Shown one piece after another: positions 18,002 through 25,678 of a stretch of 64,000 bases of DNA (its first letter is position 1; every line of letters starts with the position of its first letter). A model generated the notes under the pieces. That model was given only the letters and a program-made list of their open reading frames with translations, was not told the DNA's origin and searched no databases. Position numbers and translations under genes: made by a program. Source of the stretch: JANXSD01 sp038206385. Its GTDB lineage: Bacteria; Bacteroidota; Bacteroidia; AKYH767-A; OLB10. The DNA is taken from NCBI GenBank assembly GCA_038206385.1, contig JBBRAW010000006.1, positions 1-64,000 of the forward strand, written 5' to 3'.

Positions 18002-18979
18002 ATGAATGATTTCAATAATAAGCGAACCGTAATAGTAGGACTATTTGTGTTTTTAGGAATTATATTCCTTTTAACAGGTATATTAATGGTTGGAAATGTT
18101 CATGAAACTTTTAAGAGAAAAATGAAAGTTGTTGTACTATTTGATGACGTTAACGGACTACAAACTGGAAATAATATTTGGTTTTCTGGAGTTAAGGTTG
18201 GTACTGTAAATTCATTGCACTTTTTTGGCAAATCTCAAGTTGAAGTAACAATGAAAGTAGAAATAAAAGCACAACAATACATCCGAAAAGATGCAAAAGT
18301 TAAAATTAGTTCTGATGGCCTTATTGGAAATAAAATACTTGTTATTTATGGTGGTAGTTCAAAATCAGAAGCAGTTGAAGATGGGGACACATTAGCTGTT
18401 GAAAAAACATTTTCATCAGAAGATGTATTAAATACTTTGCAAGAGAACAATAAAAATTTATTAGCAATAACAACCGACTTTAAAACTATCAGTAAAAAGA
18501 TTGCAAGTGGTGATGGAACCATTGGAAAATTAATGAACGATAACGCTGTTTACTCACAGATTGATCAAGCTACGAAATCATTACAGAATGCTTCGATGAA
18601 AGCACAGCAATTTGCAGGATCATTAGCTAAATTTAGTGAGGGGTTGAATAAAAAAGGAACACTAGCAAATGAATTAACTACTGATACACTTGTTTTTAAT
18701 TCAATAAAATCATCTGTTGTGCAACTTCAAAAAATTACTGATACAGCTACTGTTTTTATTTCAAATCTTAAAGAGGTGAGTGGCAATACAAAAAGCTCTG
18801 TTGGTGTTTTGCTTCATGACGAAGAATCTGGTGCGCATCTTAAAGAAACACTAAAAAATTTAGCAAGTAGTACGAAAAAGTTAGATGAAGATCTAGAAGC
18901 CGCCCAACACAATATTTTTCTTAGAGGTTTTTTTAAAAGCAAAGCTAAGAACAACAAAAATGATTCAATACAAAATTGA
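18002..18979 (+). CDS. mlaD: MlaD/MCE-domain substrate-binding protein
   Basis: The 325-residue protein has one N-terminal membrane helix (VIVGLFVFLGIIFLLTGIL) and then a periplasmic MCE domain at about 35-130 (VVVLFDDVNGLQTGNNIWFSG; KISSDGLIGNKILVIYGG). A long, mostly helical tail reaches the end. MCE domains form hexameric rings that shuttle lipid. No MlaB or MlaC gene follows, which is usual outside Proteobacteria. The gene is the third of a tight operon and ends with a Lys/Asn-rich segment. Confidence 0.92.
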   Translation: MNDFNNKRTVIVGLFVFLGIIFLLTGILMVGNVHETFKRKMKVVVLFDDVNGLQTGNNIWFSGVKVGTVNSLHFFGKSQVEVTMKVEIKAQQYIRKDAKVKISSDGLIGNKILVIYGGSSKSEAVEDGDTLAVEKTFSSEDVLNTLQENNKNLLAITTDFKTISKKIASGDGTIGKLMNDNAVYSQIDQATKSLQNASMKAQQFAGSLAKFSEGLNKKGTLANELTTDTLVFNSIKSSVVQLQKITDTATVFISNLKEVSGNTKSSVGVLLHDEESGAHLKETLKNLASSTKKLDEDLEAAQHNIFLRGFFKSKAKNNKNDSIQN

Positions 18980-19023
18980 TAACTCTATTCATATCGAATT
19001 TATTTATTTTATATTTATTACCT

Positions 19024-19038
19024 TGGCATTAATTTTTA
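19024..19038 (+). promoter_or_regulatory. TGGCAY-N-A-N-TTTTTA motif, copy E
   Basis: TGGCATTAATTTTTA lies with its GG 35 bases before the ATG of the acidic protein gene at 19060. It matches the copies at 14921 and 16345 at all twelve fixed positions. Confidence 0.5.
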
Positions 19039-19059
19039 TAAAATAAATTAAACAACTTT

Positions 19060-19461
19060 ATGAAAAATAAAATAGTGAATAAAGACAATGAGTTACCTGG
19101 TTACCCACTTTATAAGCAAGAGGAAGATATTACTAATCATGGTTCTAAATTAGACGCAGATGTAGATAAAATTTCTGATGATTTAAATGATTTAAAACCA
19201 GTTTCAAGAGATAATGATAAGAAAGAAACAGAAAAAGAACCTTTGGTTGGAGAAAATGATGTTACTGCTGAAGACTTAAAGGTTCTTGGAAGGCGAGATC
19301 AAGATATGGATGACGGGGAAGATGAGTCTTTAATTCCATTGGTACAAATGAATGATCAATTAATGGGAGGAGATTTAGATGTTCCGGGCAATGATTACAA
19401 TGATCCAGAATTAGACCCTGAAGATGAAGAAAATAATTTGTTCAGTAATTCCCAAGATTAA
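19060..19461 (+). CDS. Acidic, disordered protein conserved in Bacteroidota
   Basis: The 133-residue product is very rich in Asp, Glu and Asn and has no hydrophobic segment. Its C-terminal part, LDVPGNDYNDPELD then EDEENN, resembles a tail (DVPG ... acidic ... DEENN) that I recall from small conserved hypothetical proteins of this phylum. Function is unknown; disorder and cytoplasmic location are inferred from composition. The gene stands alone after the Mla operon and has its own upstream motif (19024), so it is probably separately controlled. Confidence 0.75.
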   Translation: MKNKIVNKDNELPGYPLYKQEEDITNHGSKLDADVDKISDDLNDLKPVSRDNDKKETEKEPLVGENDVTAEDLKVLGRRDQDMDDGEDESLIPLVQMNDQLMGGDLDVPGNDYNDPELDPEDEENNLFSNSQD

Positions 19462-19506
19462 TAAATCGCATGCAAACTTAATCGAATAATATCGTTTGAA
19501 TTGAAT

Positions 19507-19514
19507 TAACTTTG
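19507..19514 (+). promoter_or_regulatory. -7 promoter element for the DinB gene
   Basis: TAACTTTG fits the Bacteroidota -7 box TAnnTTTG exactly, although no -33 TTTG lies 19 bases upstream. It would start transcription near 19521. This argues for the ATG at 19533 as the start of the DinB gene rather than the TTG at 19512, which overlaps this element. Confidence 0.4.
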
Positions 19515-19532
19515 AATACTAAAGCAATTCAA

Positions 19533-20066
19533 ATGACACTGTCAATATCACATCCATCTAAAGAAGAATATCCAGAGCGATTTCAAGATGAAATTAACTT
19601 AGTTCATTATCCTGAATTAATTTCTGGATTAGAACAATCTCACATAACAACACTTTCATTTCTCCATGCTATTCCAAAAGAAAAATTACTATTTAGTTAT
19701 TCAAAAGGGAAATGGACTATTAAAGAAATTTGGCAACATGTTATAGATACTGAACGTGTTTTATCCTATCGAGCCATGTGTTATTCTAGAAAAGAATTGA
19801 AGTCATTACCTGGGTTTGATGAAAATGCGTATGCAGTAAATAGCCATTCTAATAGTAGAGATTGGAATACATTGCTCGAGGAGTATTCACAACTTCGCAC
19901 TTCAACAATAGCATTGTTTAAAAGCTTTGATGAAGAGATGCTTTCTCAAATTGGATATGCAGGAATAAGCACAAAAATTTCAACAAGAGCTGTTGGTTTT
20001 TTAGTGCTTGGTCATGAAATTCATCATTCGAAAATTATTTCTGAACGTTATTTAAACGTAATGTAG
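19533..20066 (+). CDS. DinB-family protein (first copy)
   Basis: The 177-residue protein has the DinB/YfiT four-helix-bundle pattern with metal-binding histidines in IWQHVIDTER and GHEIHHSKIISERYL. Family members include thiol-transferase-like metalloenzymes, and many have no known reaction. It is clearly paralogous to the protein at 60978-61493: both share the WT-x-K-[ED]-[IL]-[WF]-QH-[VM]-IDTER block, LPGF-[DE]-EN and the final ERYL. The start at 19533 is preferred on promoter grounds. It converges with the glycosylase gene 6 bases away. Confidence 0.9.
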   Translation: MTLSISHPSKEEYPERFQDEINLVHYPELISGLEQSHITTLSFLHAIPKEKLLFSYSKGKWTIKEIWQHVIDTERVLSYRAMCYSRKELKSLPGFDENAYAVNSHSNSRDWNTLLEEYSQLRTSTIALFKSFDEEMLSQIGYAGISTKISTRAVGFLVLGHEIHHSKIISERYLNVM

Positions 20067-20072
20067 TTTCTA

Positions 20073-20630
20073 TCAACTTTTTTTCCACATTGGATTTTTT
20101 TTCAGAACCTTCTTAAAAATCGGACAACCTTCAACATGTGCACCTGTAAGATAACCTGTACTCATTAAAAATTCGTTTACGATTTCACCTCCGGTAAATC
20201 GGAATGTCTTTTTGAAGACTTTTACCCATTCATCTTTAGGAAGTGGATGATGATGGTCTATCCAATTCTTAAATGAACCGTATTCTTTTTGTAACAATTT
20301 TACAGCCTTTGCATTTTCAATTGCTGCTTCAACTTTTAATCGATTGCGAATAATTCCCGCATCACCTAATAGTCGAAGTCTATCCTTTTCTCCATATTTG
20401 GCTATTCGATTAATATCAAATTGATGATAGGCTTTAAAAAAATTATCCTTTTTATTAAGAATTGTTGTCCATGATAATCCTGCTTGATTAATCTCTAAAA
20501 TCAATCTTGCGAACAGGTGATTATCATCAAGAATAGGAAATCCGTACTCCAGATCGTGATAATGTTTATGTACGTTGTCATTTTCTGTACTAAATGCAAA
20601 TTCACAATAAGAACTGTACACTGGTTTCAT
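20073..20630 (-). CDS. tag: DNA-3-methyladenine glycosylase I
   Basis: The 185-residue base-excision-repair enzyme removes 3-methyladenine from alkylated DNA. The diagnostic block LEINQAGLSWTTILNKKDNF corresponds to the LEGQQAGLSW region of Tag enzymes. The structural zinc ligands are Cys in SSYCEF near residue 9, His in HYHDLEYG near residue 24, and His and Cys in GAHVEGC near the end. Length is normal. It is monocistronic and leftward, with a 199-base upstream region in which I see no clear promoter or other gene. Confidence 0.94.
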   Translation of the reverse strand: MKPVYSSYCEFAFSTENDNVHKHYHDLEYGFPILDDNHLFARLILEINQAGLSWTTILNKKDNFFKAYHQFDINRIAKYGEKDRLRLLGDAGIIRNRLKVEAAIENAKAVKLLQKEYGSFKNWIDHHHPLPKDEWVKVFKKTFRFTGGEIVNEFLMSTGYLTGAHVEGCPIFKKVLKKNPMWKKS

Positions 20631-20829
20631 CAGGAATAATATTTAATCTTCGAAATTAACTTTTTTTTAGTGTACAATCAAAATTTAGTTTGTTAGAAAA
20701 GGAAACACACTTGTATAGCGAGTTGCTATCTTTTCCTACCACATCAATCATGACCAAATAGCTGCAATTTAAAAGTAGTCAGCTTGTAATTACTTCTACA
20801 TTACTTTCGCCTTCAATTTTTATATTATT

Positions 20830-21054
20830 TTATTCTTCGGAATTCTTATAATAACTTAATGCACCAGAAGGACATTTCTTTACTTGCTCAATAATCTCTT
20901 CTGTTGTTGAACCTTCTGGCGTAATCCAAGGACGCTTACGTGGATCAAAAACAGATGACAATCCATTAAAGCAAATCGCAGAATGAATACATAAGTTTGG
21001 CTTCCAAATTATAGTTACCTCTCCATTACTATATTTTTTTGTTATGTCATTCAT
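20830..21054 (-). CDS. Small (4Fe-4S) mono-cluster protein, YjdI-like
   Basis: The 74-residue protein matches the divergent Fer4_19/YjdI type: Cys in PNLCIHSAICFNG, then RKRPWITPEG, then Cys in VKKCPSGALSYY. Three cysteines are visible in this arrangement. It probably binds one iron-sulfur cluster; its redox partner is unknown. It lies 3 bases downstream of the OsmC gene on the same strand, so the two are likely translated from one message, a pairing that suggests a shared thiol or peroxide-stress role. Confidence 0.88.
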   Translation of the reverse strand: MNDITKKYSNGEVTIIWKPNLCIHSAICFNGLSSVFDPRKRPWITPEGSTTEEIIEQVKKCPSGALSYYKNSEE

Positions 21055-21057
21055 GCG

Positions 21058-21456
21058 TTAAGCAATTTGAGTTATTATTTCAATTGGTTGAGTTAATATT
21101 TTATGAACGGGACATACTTTTGCAATTTGCAATAATCGTTCACGTTTTGTTTCATCAAGTTCTCCAAGAAAGGAAAGAGCACAAGAAAATAAAGTTTTGC
21201 CATTAACATTTGAGATTTTTACATCAACTGTAATTTCATCAATAATCCATTGTTTACGGTTAATATACATCCGTAAAGTTATTGCTGTACAGGAGGCTAA
21301 ACTTCCTGCAAGAATTTCTTTTGGTGACGGACCCATGTCTTGACCTCCAGATGAAGAAGGTTCATCAGAAGAAAATTTCCCGTTACGATATTCTATTTGT
21401 GTTAAGTAAGGAGTAACTCCAATCTTAGCAATTACATTTATTTGTTCATCCATCAT
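21058..21456 (-). CDS. OsmC-family peroxiredoxin
   Basis: The 132-residue protein has the OsmC/YhfA pattern: GPSPKEILAGSLASCTAITLRMY with the first redox Cys, and AKVCPVHKILTQPIEI with the second. Both catalytic cysteines are therefore present and organic-hydroperoxide reduction is plausible. Two consecutive ATG codons (21456 and 21453) could start it. The Fe-S protein gene follows after 3 bases. Confidence 0.92.
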   Translation of the reverse strand: MMDEQINVIAKIGVTPYLTQIEYRNGKFSSDEPSSSGGQDMGPSPKEILAGSLASCTAITLRMYINRKQWIIDEITVDVKISNVNGKTLFSCALSFLGELDETKRERLLQIAKVCPVHKILTQPIEIITQIA

Positions 21457-21564
21457 TCAAATTTAAAAATATCTTGCAGAATATAAATCATTTTTACCAA
21501 ATAAAAAAACTTGTTTAGTATTTCAATTAATGAAATAGTTTACAGAATTTAATTATTTTTCATA

Positions 21565-22275
21565 TTATATCATTGGAACTTCCATCAAAAGAAGTTGTGC
21601 ATTCGTACTTGCTTTAATATCGAATTTTTCTATCTCTGTAAGTGCAATTGCATCTCGTTTCACTAATTTTTCTCCCACAATCTCTATCTCCCCATCAAGA
21701 ACGAAAAGATATACTCCATTATTTTTCATTTGAAGATTATATTGCAATGTTTTATTCTCATCTAAATCTGATAACATAAACCATGCATCTTGATTTATCC
21801 AAATTGGCTCAGCATCCTTTTCAGGACTCACAATTGTTTGCCATTTATTTTTTCTATCTTCTAATATAAAAGTTTTTTGTTCATAGCGCGGTTGAATATT
21901 TTCAACTTTTGGAAAAATCCAAATCTGTAAAAAATTTACTGGCTCTGTAGCAGATGCATTCATTTCAGCATGTGTAATTCCACTTCCTGCACTCATAATT
22001 TGTACATCACCAGCATTGATAATTTCTGTACGGCCTGTATTGTCGTTGTGTTTTAAGGCGCCATTTAATGGAATCGAGATGATCTCCATGTTTTCGTGTG
22101 GATGTGCACCAAATCCTCTTCCTGGAGCTACTACATCGTCGTTTAACACGCGCAAAACGCCAAAATGCATCCGTGAGGGATTATGGTATCCGGCAAAACT
22201 AAAAGTATGATAAGAATTTAACCAGCCAAGATTAGCGTTCCCTCTACTAGTGCCTCGATGAATAATTTGTTTCAT
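21565..22275 (-). CDS. Pirin-family protein
   Basis: The 236-residue bicupin has the pirin N-terminal signature GWLNSYHTFSFAGYHNPSR and RVLNDDVVAPGRGFGAHPHENMEI, with metal-binding His residues in HPHE and a later His/Glu pair (GITHAEMNAS). YhhW-type pirins can act as quercetin dioxygenases, but the physiological role is unknown here. A housekeeping-type promoter with a candidate MarR operator inside its spacer lies upstream (22354-22383), so the neighbouring MarR protein very likely controls it. Confidence 0.94.
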   Translation of the reverse strand: MKQIIHRGTSRGNANLGWLNSYHTFSFAGYHNPSRMHFGVLRVLNDDVVAPGRGFGAHPHENMEIISIPLNGALKHNDNTGRTEIINAGDVQIMSAGSGITHAEMNASATEPVNFLQIWIFPKVENIQPRYEQKTFILEDRKNKWQTIVSPEKDAEPIWINQDAWFMLSDLDENKTLQYNLQMKNNGVYLFVLDGEIEIVGEKLVKRDAIALTEIEKFDIKASTNAQLLLMEVPMI

Positions 22276-22353
22276 TTTAATTTTTTTAGTTTACGAATAA
22301 ATAAAATTTCTTTGAGAAATTATTTAACCGAATCTAATCTATCAAACATCATA

Positions 22354-22383
22354 CAAATGTAAATACATTAATTGTATATACAA
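22354..22383 (-). promoter_or_regulatory. Pirin gene promoter with MarR operator candidate in the spacer
   Basis: On the minus strand the sequence is TTG-N19-TACATTTG, an excellent Bacteroidota promoter. The 15-base imperfect palindrome ATACATTAATTGTAT (22363-22377) occupies the spacer between the -33 and -7 boxes. The same TAATTGTAT core is at the same place in the marR promoter (22869-22877). Binding there would block RNA polymerase. Confidence 0.72.
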
Positions 22384-22397
22384 CATTTTGTCATGCA

Positions 22398-22847
22398 CTA
22401 GCCTCGCAATTTATCTAGGATGCGATTAAGATCCTGGGCTTCAATTTTTTGTAGCGATTTGAATTGTTTAATCCAATCATCGCTATGGCTGTCAAGTTCT
22501 GCCAAAAGGTCAATGCCTTTTTGTGTAATAATAATATCTACTTGTCGCCGATTGGATTTACAAATTTCTCGCTTTAACAATCCTTTTTGACGTAATTTTT
22601 CTACCAATCGAGTTGCATTGGAGTTACGATCTACCATTCGTTCGGTAATATCTGTAAGTCGAATTGGTTGCTGATTAGATCCTCTAAGAATTCGCAAAAC
22701 ATTAAATTGTTGTGGCGAAAGCCCGAATGGTTTGAGTGCTTGTATGTGCAACCCATCTATCCAGCTAGCAGTATACAAAATATTAACCGCAAGCTTAGTA
22801 TATTCATTTGCAAATTTCTTTTGCTTAATGGCTTCTTCAATTGTCAT
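22398..22847 (-). CDS. MarR-family transcriptional regulator
   Basis: The 149-residue protein is a winged-helix repressor of the MarR type. The recognition region is IRLTDITERMVDRNSNATRLVEKL and the wing is KREICKSNRRQVDIIITQKG. A Cys in the wing (EICKSN) and the oxidative-stress-like neighbours (pirin, OsmC) hint at a redox or electrophile signal, which is inference. TAATTGTAT sites lie in its own promoter and in that of pirin, predicting autoregulation. Confidence 0.92.
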   Translation of the reverse strand: MTIEEAIKQKKFANEYTKLAVNILYTASWIDGLHIQALKPFGLSPQQFNVLRILRGSNQQPIRLTDITERMVDRNSNATRLVEKLRQKGLLKREICKSNRRQVDIIITQKGIDLLAELDSHSDDWIKQFKSLQKIEAQDLNRILDKLRG

Positions 22848-22851
22848 TTAA

Positions 22852-22880
22852 CAAAGATACGTACTCAATAATTGTATCAA
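22852..22880 (-). promoter_or_regulatory. marR promoter with MarR operator candidate
   Basis: The minus strand reads TTG-N18-TATCTTTG, a good Bacteroidota promoter. TAATTGTAT (22869-22877) lies just inside the -33 box, in the same position as in the pirin promoter. A wider GATAC / GTATC inverted pair spans 22856-22878. Confidence 0.65.
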
Positions 22881-23070
22881 CAAGTTTTAAGGTATAAATA
22901 TTTACCCTTTTAAATAAAGAATTTGGTTATACCCACACTAAAAAAAGCAAAAGATCGATGAATACTAAAAGTCAAAATATTTTTTTAGCATTTCTTTGCT
23001 GTACAGCTAGCAGAAATTTAGAATAAAAAATAAATGTAACCCATACTAGAAGGAATATTGAATGCTTTTC

Positions 23071-23088
23071 AACATATAAAAATATGTT
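23071..23088 (-). terminator. Weak AT-only hairpin after the LuxR-type regulator gene
   Basis: AACATAT / ATATGTT form a perfect 7-bp stem with a 4-base loop just past the stop of the regulator gene. There is no G+C-rich core and no clear T-run, so terminator function is uncertain. Confidence 0.25.
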
Positions 23089-23090
23089 CT

Positions 23091-23738
23091 TTAAATTATT
23101 TTTTTTTCTTGAGCATACTTCATAAGTCCGATCAAACTTTTTGTTTGCGATTTTCGAAAAATATTTTTACGATGCGTTTCAACAGTTCGTTCCGAAATAA
23201 AAAGTTCTTTCGCAATTTTCTCATTACTGTATTCCATAGCAATTAGCTTAACAATTTCCACTTCCCGTTGAGTTAGTTTTGCTGCTGCCGGTTCATCTGC
23301 TCTTCGCTTTTTCTCCATGAGCGCCTTCGTAAGTTGCGATGCTACTTCTGCACTAAAATAAACTTCTCCTTTCATGATTTTTAAAAGTGCTCCACGCAAT
23401 TCTTCTTTCCCTGTATTTTTAATTACATATCCTGAAATCCCAGCATCCACCATTTCAGTAATCATTCCTTCCTCCCCCGACATTGATAGTGCTAATATCT
23501 TAACAGCTGGATAATTTTTTCTCACAATATTAGTGAGTTCAATTCCATTCATCTCTGGCATGTGAATATCAGTTATTATTATATCCGGAGAAATTTGCGC
23601 TAACTTTTCAATTACCTGAGAGCCACGAGTAAATTCTCCTATGATTTCAATTTGTTTATCGTTTTTTAATAATGCCTTAATACCATCTAACATAATTTGA
23701 TGATCATCTACTAAAAATACTTTAATTTTATTTACCAT
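23091..23738 (-). CDS. LuxR/NarL-type response regulator
   Basis: The 215-residue protein has a receiver domain (DDHQ near residue 11, phospho-acceptor Asp57 in IIITDIHMPEMNG, Lys in GYVIKNTGKEE). It ends in a C-terminal LuxR helix-turn-helix (LTQREVEIVKLIAMEYSNEK, then ISERTVETHRKNIFRK). It should bind DNA when phosphorylated by the kinase whose gene ends 12 bases upstream. The target genes cannot be read from the window. Confidence 0.95.
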   Translation of the reverse strand: MVNKIKVFLVDDHQIMLDGIKALLKNDKQIEIIGEFTRGSQVIEKLAQISPDIIITDIHMPEMNGIELTNIVRKNYPAVKILALSMSGEEGMITEMVDAGISGYVIKNTGKEELRGALLKIMKGEVYFSAEVASQLTKALMEKKRRADEPAAAKLTQREVEIVKLIAMEYSNEKIAKELFISERTVETHRKNIFRKSQTKSLIGLMKYAQEKKII

Positions 23739-23750
23739 TGCATCAATTTA

Positions 23751-25577
23751 TTAGTTATCTAAAGGAACATTTAACGTTACTACAGTTCCATTCCCCACTT
23801 TTGAATCTATTTCTATTTGCCCATTTATCAATCGTATCCGCGATTGAATATTATACCAACCATTACCTTTTGCTGTTTGTAAAATCTTTACATCAAATCC
23901 TTGTCCATTATCTTCCATCATCATTGTCAGCATTTCCTTTTCCAAAATAAATTGAATCTGTACTTCTGTTGCATTCGCATATTTTAAAATATTCGTGATT
24001 AATTCTTGAGCAATTCTATAAAGATTAATTTCAATTTCTGATTTAACTCGTTCTATAAATCCATCTTCTAAAACTTCCATCTTCAAAATGCCTGTGGAAT
24101 TAATACGATTTGACATTTCAATCAATGCGGCATATAATCCTGAATTTACTAATAACGAAGGCATCATATTATGAGATATTTCGCGTAGCTCCTTACAACT
24201 TCTATCTATTAATTCCAATGCTTGGTAAATTTGTGGTTGGCGTTGTGTTTCGTCAACTAATGCTGCAATATTTACTCGTGCAGCCGACAAGACTTGTCCT
24301 AATCCATCATGCAATTCAGCCGCTATGCGTTGACGTTCTTCTTCTTGAGATTCAATAATTGCTCGTAAACGAATTCGCTCTTGATTTTTAATTTCGTCGT
24401 TTAAAATCTGTTGTTGACGAAGTTTATTTCTATTATAGAATAATCCAGCACTCATTACTAAAATAATCATTATTCCAGTTAACACACTCAGCTGAACTCT
24501 TTGCTGAGAAATATGCAATTCTTTTTCATTATTTCTTTTTAATAACAATACATTTTCCTTTTCTTTCTTCTCCGTTTCATAACGTGTTTGAATCTCTGCT
24601 ATTTGCTCATTTCTTTTAAGATTAAAAAGACTATCATTAATTACAGCGTATTTCTGCTGCAAAGTATACGCCTCCTTAAAATTATTTTCCTTTGCTGCAA
24701 TTTCAGATAATTTTTTATAATTATAGGAAATAAGATTCGAAGAACTCATCTCTTGAGCGATGGTTAAACTTTTTTGGAAAAAACCGCTAGCATCTTTAGT
24801 ATTTCCACTTGCCAAAGATGCTTCACCTAAGTTTACATAACTATAGGCCATTGACTGTCTATCATGTAATAATTCTCTAATGGCTAATCCTCTTTTTAAG
24901 TTATATACAGACTGAGCAAATTCATTACGATATGCATGAATTACGCCGATGTAATCGTAACTATAACCCATTCCGGTACTATCGCTAACCATTATGTAAA
25001 TTGATAATGCTTTTTGATAATGCATCATTGCAGAATCTAAAACTCCTTTTGTTTCAAAAACAATTCCTAAATTATTATTTGAAGTTGCTAATCCTTTCAA
25101 ATCATTAACCTCAGTACACAATTGCATTGCCTTAAGAAGATATTTTTCCGCTGTATTATTGTCTCCATGTTGCCGCATCATATTCCCCATTTCATTGTAA
25201 ACATCGGCTTGCCCCGACTTGTTTTTTAATTTTTCATAGAGATTGAGAGAAGTAATATATGCCTTTGATGCTAATTCATATTCACCTTTAAGATAATAAA
25301 CTTGACCAAGAATTTTGCTCGCAACGGCTTGCCCTTTATTGTAACCAATAGCTTTCGACCAAACAATACTGGAATCAAGAATATTTTTAGTATGTTCAAA
25401 ATCTTTAAAATAAAGTATTTGAGCATAATTATTTAACAAATTAATCTTTTGAGTATCTACAACATCTCGAATCTGTTTTTGCAAACTATCTGGCAATTGA
25501 AAAGATGGATTTCCTGCTAAAACGATGCAAAATAATACCTGAAAACAAATAAAAATTCTACAGAATTTACGAAACAT
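23751..25577 (-). CDS. TPR-sensor histidine kinase (NarX-like HisKA_3 type)
   Basis: The 608-residue membrane kinase starts with a signal peptide (FRKFCRIFICFQVLFCIVL). About six TPR repeats in the periplasm follow (for example GQADVYNEMGNMMRQHGDNN), then one membrane helix (LTGIMIILVMSAGLFY). The cytoplasmic HisKA_3 domain has the H-box AAELHDGLGQVLSAAR and is followed by a HATPase (NILKYANATEV, DNGQGFD). The start at 25577 gives a proper signal peptide; a 16-codon upstream extension does not. It forms a two-component pair with the LuxR-type regulator 12 bases downstream. Confidence 0.92.
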   Translation of the reverse strand: MFRKFCRIFICFQVLFCIVLAGNPSFQLPDSLQKQIRDVVDTQKINLLNNYAQILYFKDFEHTKNILDSSIVWSKAIGYNKGQAVASKILGQVYYLKGEYELASKAYITSLNLYEKLKNKSGQADVYNEMGNMMRQHGDNNTAEKYLLKAMQLCTEVNDLKGLATSNNNLGIVFETKGVLDSAMMHYQKALSIYIMVSDSTGMGYSYDYIGVIHAYRNEFAQSVYNLKRGLAIRELLHDRQSMAYSYVNLGEASLASGNTKDASGFFQKSLTIAQEMSSSNLISYNYKKLSEIAAKENNFKEAYTLQQKYAVINDSLFNLKRNEQIAEIQTRYETEKKEKENVLLLKRNNEKELHISQQRVQLSVLTGIMIILVMSAGLFYNRNKLRQQQILNDEIKNQERIRLRAIIESQEEERQRIAAELHDGLGQVLSAARVNIAALVDETQRQPQIYQALELIDRSCKELREISHNMMPSLLVNSGLYAALIEMSNRINSTGILKMEVLEDGFIERVKSEIEINLYRIAQELITNILKYANATEVQIQFILEKEMLTMMMEDNGQGFDVKILQTAKGNGWYNIQSRIRLINGQIEIDSKVGNGTVVTLNVPLDN

Positions 25578-25631
25578 AATGCTTTTAGATGTTTGGAGGG
25601 TAATCAGAACGAAACGAAGATACAAATGCTA

Positions 25632-25661
25632 TTGCAGATAAACTGAATGCTATTATCTTTA
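25632..25661 (+). promoter_or_regulatory. Promoter for the aminotransferase/amidase operon
   Basis: TTG-N19-TATCTTTA fits the Bacteroidota consensus with one mismatch in the last base of the -7 box. Transcription would begin near 25668, 11 bases before the ATG at 25679. Confidence 0.55.
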
Positions 25662-25678
25662 GCACATAAAATAATTCT

